From contig CM034108.1 in NCBI GenBank assembly GCA_019914945.1, positions 9,922,280-9,986,279 on the forward strand: a stretch of DNA of 64,000 bases, read 5' to 3'. Shown piece by piece: positions 57,794 to 64,000 of the stretch. The notes below the pieces were generated by a model. It saw nothing but the letters and a program-made list of their open reading frames with translations, did not search any database and had not been told where the DNA came from. Both the position numbers and the translations under genes were made by a program. The stretch is from Typha latifolia. Taxonomy: Eukaryota > Streptophyta > Magnoliopsida > Poales > Typhaceae. Position 1 is the first letter of the stretch. Each line of letters begins with the position of its first letter.

Positions 57794-60700
57794 CTATGAA
57801 GATTGAGGAAATAGCTCCGGATGCTTTTCCCTCATCTCATCTTCACGTTCCCAAGTTGCTTCTTCCGGCTTATGGTTTTGCCATAAAATCTTCACGAATG
57901 AAATTACCCTATTGCGAAGAGTTCTTTGCTGAGTCTCTAGAATTTCCACAGGTTGCTCCTCATAAGATAGATTTTCTCGGATCTCCAAAGGCTCGAAGTC
58001 GATCACATGATCTGCACTGGGCACATACTTTCTCAACATAGATACATGGAAGACATTATGCACTTTAGATAACCTAGGTGGTAGTGCTATCTGGTATGCC
58101 ACCTCTCCAATGCGCCCTAACACCTCAAAAGGTCCAATAAAGCGAGGACTTAACTTGCCTTTCTTACCAAACCTGATCAATCCTTTCCAAGGTGACACCT
58201 TTAGGAAAACCATGTCACCCACCTGAAACTCAAGGTTTCTTCTCCGGTTATCAGCATAGCTCTTTTGACGGCTTTGAGCTGCAAGAAGCTTTTCCTTGAT
58301 TTTAACAATTTTCTGCGTGGCATCTTGTACCATATCAGGTCCCAATAACTGTTTTTCACCAACCTCAAACCAACAAAGTGGAGATCTACATTTTCTACCA
58401 TACAACGCCTCGTAAGGTGCTAACCCCAAACTCGAATGGTAGCTATTATTATATGAGAACTCCATGAGTGGAAGATGATCATCCCAATTTCCTTTCCATT
58501 CCAAAGAACATGCTCGCAACATATCCTCAAGGGTTTGAATAGTCCTTTCGGATTGTCCATCGGTTTGCGGGTGATATCTTTGAACCGAATCTCAATCGTG
58601 TGCCCATAGCTGAATGAAGGCTCCGCCAGAATTTAGAAACAAAACGAGGATCTCGATCAGATACGATAGACAAAGGTGTGCCATGGAGTCGAATAATCTC
58701 TCTAATATAAAGCTGTGCAAGACGATCTAAAGAGTAAGTCATACGAATGGCCAAAAAGTGAGCAGACTTAGTAAGTCTGTCCACGATCACCCAAATTGCA
58801 TCATGATTCGATCTAGTGCGGGGGAGTCCCGAGACAAAGTCCATAGTCACATCCTCCCACTTCCATTCCGTTAAAGGCAAAGGCTGTAACATCCCTGCAG
58901 GCTTTTGGTGCTCAACCTTGACTTGCTGACAATTGAGACATCTGGCCACAAAGTTTGCTATGTCCTTTTTCATGCCATTCCACCAGAAGTTTTCTCGCAA
59001 ATCTCTATACATTTTTGTACTGCCTGGGTGGATACTGAATCCTGAACTATGAGCCTCTAACATAATTTCATTCTTTAACTCCTCACTAGCTGGGACGCAG
59101 ATTCGATTATGGTACTTGACTAGTCCTTCATCTGATCTCGAATAGCCAGGAACTTCTCCCTTTTCTAATCCTTCCAAGATCTTCTTGAGGTTGGCATCCT
59201 CTAATTGAGTAGCCTGGATGCGATCTAAAAGTGTAGGTTTGACCACTAGCCGGTTGCAAATAGCTACTCTCTCTGGGTTTGATGTTACTTCAATCTTCAG
59301 GCGTCTAAATTTTTCAATAATACACTGCTGACAAGTAAGTGCTGATAAGTGCCCCTCTGATGATTTCCTGCTCAAAGCATCGGCTACCACATTTGCCTTC
59401 CCAGGATGGTAATTAATACTAAGATCATAATCCTTGATTAACTCTAGCCACCTGCGCTGCCTCAAATTAAGTTCTTTCTGAGTGAAAATATACTTGAGGC
59501 TTTTGTGATCAGTGAAAATTTCACAAGATTCTCCATAGAGATAGTGACGCCAAATCTTTAGTGCAAAAACCACTGCAGCCAACTCGAGATCATGAGTAGG
59601 ATAATTCTTCTCATGAATCTTAAGTTGTCTAGATGCATAAGCTATTACCTTTCCATGCTGCATCAAAACACAATCGAGACCCTGTCGGGATGCATCACTG
59701 TAAATCACAAAATTGCCACCCTCTGACGGAAGTGAAAGGATAGGAGCTGAAATCAATCTCTGCTTGAGCACTTGGAAACTATTTTCACAATCAATTGACC
59801 ACTCAAATTTCACCCCCTTTTTGGTGAGGTGAGTAAGTGGCAAGGCAATCCGTGAAAATCCCTCCACAAATCTTCTATAGTAGCCTGCCAATCCAAGGAA
59901 ACTGCGTACTTCAGATACTGTAGTAGGCCTTGGCCATTTGCTAACAGCCTCGATCTTCTTTTGATCCACCTTGATTCCATCCTTGCTGATTATATGTCCT
60001 AAGAATGCAACCTCATCCAACCAAAACTCACACTTCTTAAACTTGGCATAAAGTTTCTCCTCACGAAGAGTTTGAAGTATTGTCCTCAGATGTTCCTCAT
60101 GCTTTTCTTTGCTCTTGGAATAGATCAAAATATCATCAATGAATATCACAACAAACTAGTCTAAGAAGGTTTTGAAGATCCGGTTCATTAAGTCCATAAA
60201 AGCTGCAGGTGCATTTGTAAGACCGAAAGGCATCACTAAAAACTCATAATGGCCATAGCGAGTCCTAAATGCTGTCTTTGCAATATCTTCATTGTTGATC
60301 TTTAATTGGTGATAACCAGACCTCAAGTCGATTTTTGAGAAGACCTGAGAGCCTTGCAGTTGGTCAAAAAGATCATCAATCCGGGGTAATGGATACCTGT
60401 TTTTCACAGTGACTTTATTTAATTCCCGATAATCAATGCAAAGACGCATCGATCCATCTTTCTTCTTTACAAATAAAACTGGTGCTCCCCAAGGTGATAC
60501 ACTCGGACGAATAAAACCCAAATCCAGCAACTCTTGAAGTTGGGTCTGCAACTCTCTAAGTTCTGCTGGTGCCATCCTATAGGGTGCTTTTGATATTGGT
60601 TCAGTGCCAGGGAGCAGATCTATTGTGAGGTCTATTTCTCTATCGGGTGGAAGACCAGGTAGATCTTCAGGAAAAACATCTGGAAATTCACTTACCACTT

Positions 60701-62440
60701 GAAGTTCATGAATCTCCTGCTCTGCACGCTCCATGCCCACTACTGATGCTAAAAAGCCTGGGCATCCTTTCTTCATAAATCGATTTGCTTGAAGTGCTGA
60801 GATAATGCTGGTCGTAGGAATCTTTCGCTCACCCTGGAAGAAAAATTCTGGCTTCTCCGGAATAGAAAATGTAACCCTTTTTATTCTACAATCCACTATA
60901 GCATGATGTGCAGATAACCAATCCATACCCAGTATAACATCAAAATCATGCATGTCTAGACAAATAAGATCTCCTGGGAAGTTTCGACTGCCTATCTCTA
61001 CTAAACAAGATCTGCAGATAAGATTTAAAAGTATAGTCCTCCCTATGGGTGTAGTCACTGCTAAACATGATTCCATAATCTCAGGTGCAAAAGGTAATAA
61101 GGAAAGAAAATCAGGTGAACCAAAAGAATGAGAGGCTCCAGAGTCAAAAAGGACTTTTGCTGGTATGGAAGAAATAGATAATGTACCTTGCACTACGGAT
61201 GGTGAGTGCTCAGCTTCTTCCTGGGTCAAGGTATAAATTCTTCCTTTATTCTCTGGCCTCGCTCCTGGGTTTCCGCTACTTGCTGGAGGCCTATTATTCG
61301 CTGTGCCAAACTGGGACGGTCGATGTTGTTGATCCTGCTGAGAAGTCGGACGCCATCCCCTACGTGGTGCTCTGCAATCTCTCGCTAAGTGGCCCGGTCT
61401 CCCACAGTTGTAGCAGCTTCGTGGTACTCCATTGCACCCAACACTAGACGAATGTGAGCGTCCACACCTCGTACAATTTTTAGGCTGACTCTGTTTGGGA
61501 CCTCCCCCAGAAGGGTTTGGTCCACTCCCGACCCTCAAGGGCTGTCCAAACGACTGACCACCTCCTCTGTTTTGCTCCTGGAACCTCCTCGGCTTATTCT
61601 GCGGATGCTGCTGTTCTCGTTCTTGGCGAAGCTCCCCAATGTTTCTTTCGGCAAGGAGTGCCTTAGACACCATTTCTGGAAGTGTCTGACACTGAAATAA
61701 TGATATCCTATCTCTGATGGCTGGCCGCAACTTACCCTCGAAGAAGCTAACTTTCTCTTCCTCGCTCGCTGCTATATGTGGAACGAAACGCAACAGCTCG
61801 GTGAACCTCGCCTCAAAGTCCACCACAGACATGCCTCCTGTCTCGGCTCAAAGAATTCATCATGCTTCTTTTTCTTTAAAGCCCGAGGGTAGTACTTCTC
61901 GAAGAAAATCTTCTTAAAATTTCCCCAAGTCAGCTCCTTCTCTCGTCCAATGAACTGGCGCTCAATCATCTGCCACCAATGCTCTGCCCGATCCTCAAAC
62001 ATATAGGTCGTCAAAGCAACCTTTTGATCCTCTGAACAATCCAATACTCGCAATATCTTCTCGATTCGCAGCAGCCATGCCTCTGCTTCGATTGGATCAG
62101 TAGTCCCTCTAAAGGCAGGCGGAGATGCCTTTAAAAATTTTTCAAACACTGTACCCCTATCTAGACTAAGGGGCCTTGACTCTGATGGAGCCGGAGTCTG
62201 CGATGACTGTCCTCCAACGGCCTGAAGAAGGGTCTGTAGCACCGATACCACAGTATGAGTAGCAGGAACTGGGGCAGGAGTGGGGATCTGGGCAGGGGTA
62301 GGAGCGGTCTCCGATCCCAAACTAGGAATAGCAGTAGGTGCAAGAGCTGGCGCTTGAGTAGGAGCCGGCTCTTGCTCCCTACTCCGGTCAGGAGATAAAC
62401 TCTGGGCCGCAGCTCCCTGTCGACGACGTCGCGTATACAT
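57794..62440 (-). pseudogene. Ty3/gypsy chromovirus gag-pol, broken (Del/Tekay-like)
   Basis: Order on the minus strand: gag (62440-61700, with EAEAWLLRIEKIL and EHWWQMIERQF), CCHC knuckle [14 protein letters not shown] (about 61400), and aspartic protease [11 protein letters not shown] (about 61145). Reverse transcriptase follows ([43 protein letters not shown] near 60140), then RNase H ([16 protein letters not shown]). The integrase has an HHCC finger ([24 protein letters not shown]) and acidic residues in TMDFVSGLP and [11 protein letters not shown]-terminal chromodomain ends it ([18 protein letters not shown]). Pol order RT-RH-INT plus chromodomain defines a chromovirus. Damage seen: a frame change near 61800-61850, a stop between RT blocks at about 60150-60156, and a frame change near 58590 in the integrase core. 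It cannot make a complete polyprotein. Confidence 0.93.
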
Positions 62441-62576
62441 ATTGTCCCTTCAAGATTTATAATGAGATAAGAATAATTTTACTGAATATAATAAAAAATT
62501 TCATAACGAACCTGAGCTGATGCCACCGGACCTCCACACAAACTCTAAGGGTGATTTAGGATAACACAAATTTTAG

Positions 62577-62588
62577 GCTCTGATACCA
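62577..62588 (-). other. Primer-binding site of the gypsy element
   Basis: The minus strand reads TGGTATCAGAGC, a perfect match to the common plant initiator tRNA-Met site. It begins 4 bases from the LTR end at 62593. Confidence 0.9.
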
Positions 62589-62592
62589 ACAT

Positions 62593-64000
62593 TGTCACGA
62601 CCCAAATTAGGAATCATGACCGGCCATGCATCTCAATATGCTTGAGATGCACGAAGCCTTAACAATACTCTCTACGTATACGATGATAAGATAAATAATT
62701 AAAATGAGAAATTGCTTATTAAAAAAATATATATATATACTTTATTACTAAAATGCAATAAAAAAAAACAATGTTAATGTTTTTAAGTCTCTGAACTAAA
62801 AGAAACTAAAATAAAACTTCTATATCTAAAGCACAAAATCTAAAAGAGCGGAAAGGTAAATGGGTGGATCCTAAGTGGAGGTGGAATCCGGGTACATCAC
62901 GCTCAGGCGCCCCGCTGACTATTACCTGAAATAAATAAACAAATACAAAAAAACAATAGAACTCGTGAGCCAACAACTATAGCTCAGTGAGTGGAATCCA
63001 CTCGAACCAAATAAATTTTTACTGCATATTAATGCTGAGTAAATTAAACAAAAAGTAACAATATCATAATATGCAATATGCATGCTCTCTAAATAATAAC
63101 AAGATAACAATAGAGAAATGTCACAATTTGTAACCTTGCATGTTTTCCACATATCAACATCATTTTGATATTTAAAATGTCATATGTCTCAATGGGTTTA
63201 AACCCTGTGGATCCACATCAACTAGAAGTCACCTCGAGATGACACTCGGGACTTTTCTTCGTAGCTGATCCGGTTAGGGTCATCAGAGGGTATCACCCTG
63301 TGATCAACACACTCTGTCTTTTCCTCTAGCCGTTGAGAGAAGTTAGAGTCACCTAGGAAATTTTCTCATTTTTCCTAGGGCTGTTCCCTAACCCCGCCAG
63401 AGTCACCTAAGAAAGTCACCACAGTGATCTAATTTAGGACTTTCCCCTGGACTTCCAAATAGACTTGAGTCACCACGGAAAAACCGGGACTGTTATCTAA
63501 GTCATATCAATACTAGTCTCATTTTCTTTTCAAAATTCTCAATATTAGCACGAAGTATGGTGATGCATTGAATATAATAATTAAATGCACACAGAAAATA
63601 AAGCAATTAAATTTTTACACATGAGGGTGAAATAAATAATTTGCGCGCAGAAGATTTACATGGTCTGGCAAAAATACAAAATACAATAAAATAAACACGT
63701 GAGTGAACCCACTCACCTGAGTCTAGGCAAGACAACCAAAATCTCAAATCTCTAGCCCACGTACTAAAAATCACCACCTTAAATAATAAATAACAATATC
63801 ATTTTTTTTAATCAAAACAATTATTAAAAATATTTATACAATTTAACCTAAGAATAATTAATTTGGGCTAAAATAAGCCCAAATCAATTGGGCTGGGCTG
63901 CTGGCCCGACCCAATCCAAAAGAAATCAACTAAATCGGATTGGGCCGAGGCCCAGCCGAATTAATTGAATTGGGCTCGGGCTAACCCATGACCCACCAAC
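62593..64000 (-). mobile_element. 5' LTR of the gypsy element (runs off the window)
   Basis: The plus-strand edge is TGTCACGACCC at 62593. The segment includes AGCTCAGTGAGTGGAATCC (62980), a motif echoed in the nested LTRs at 50431 and 50839. 63772-64000 repeats 56699-56927 in the same orientation with very few differences. The LTR is thus longer than 1.4 kb; its outer end is not in view. Confidence 0.8.

Noticed and set aside
1..64000. CRISPR arrays, bacterial-type operons, phage or viral genome segments
   Set aside because: No regularly spaced direct repeats with unique spacers, no ribosome-binding-site-led gene clusters and no viral structural genes were seen. All reverse transcriptase and integrase sequences belong to LINE or Ty3/gypsy transposons.

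Overview
The window is nuclear DNA of a flowering plant. The evidence is a Dof zinc-finger transcription factor gene (a plant-only family), an intronless P-class pentatricopeptide repeat gene, spliced genes with short GT-AG introns, and dense LINE, Ty3/gypsy, hAT and MITE relics. GC-rich first exons beside AT-rich spacers and a chromodomain-type gypsy element lean towards a monocot. That is an inference; no species can be read from the sequence.

Only three genes look intact. (1) 1128-2373, minus: a two-exon KsgA/Dim1-family rRNA adenine dimethyltransferase, probably organellar. (2) 16709-17829, plus: a two-exon Dof factor with a TATA box and CT-rich leader. (3) 45324-46895, minus: a 523-residue PPR protein with an organelle-type N-terminus and a likely 5'UTR intron. 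A fourth gene, a stress-response A/B-barrel (HS1-like) protein at 35355-38027 minus, is a decayed pseudogene whose two exons can still be matched. These genes share no pathway beyond the likely organellar RNA roles of (1) and (3).

Layout. 1-8.2 kb: the Dim1 gene, then decayed repeats and a short LINE with target-site duplications. 8.2-34.7 kb: a block bounded by a roughly 1.4-1.6 kb inverted repeat. It holds a LINE relic, the Dof gene, an LTR with a primer-binding site, and a LINE (about 21.8-30.5 kb) carrying a CGAG-rich hAT-like element, an antisense gypsy fragment and an unclassified 1.4 kb insert with a MITE. It ends with a second, antisense LINE split by a hAT element with perfect 8-bp duplications. 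34.7-38.1 kb: HS1 pseudogene. 38.7-43.8 kb: a hAT transposon complex whose transposase is split into opposite orientations. 45.3-47.6 kb: PPR gene. 47.9-56.7 kb: an antisense LINE interrupted by a probable solo LTR that is itself interrupted by another. 56.7-64 kb: a degenerate antisense Ty3/gypsy chromovirus with a truncated 3' LTR and a 5' LTR running off the window.

I found no convincing new defence or metabolic system. The most unusual structures are the inverted repeat around the Dof block, the hAT inversion that resembles alternative (reversed-ends) transposition, and palindromic TTCGAA-centred box arrays in two opposed LTRs. Repeat boundaries given without target-site duplications are approximate, since no alignment could be run.
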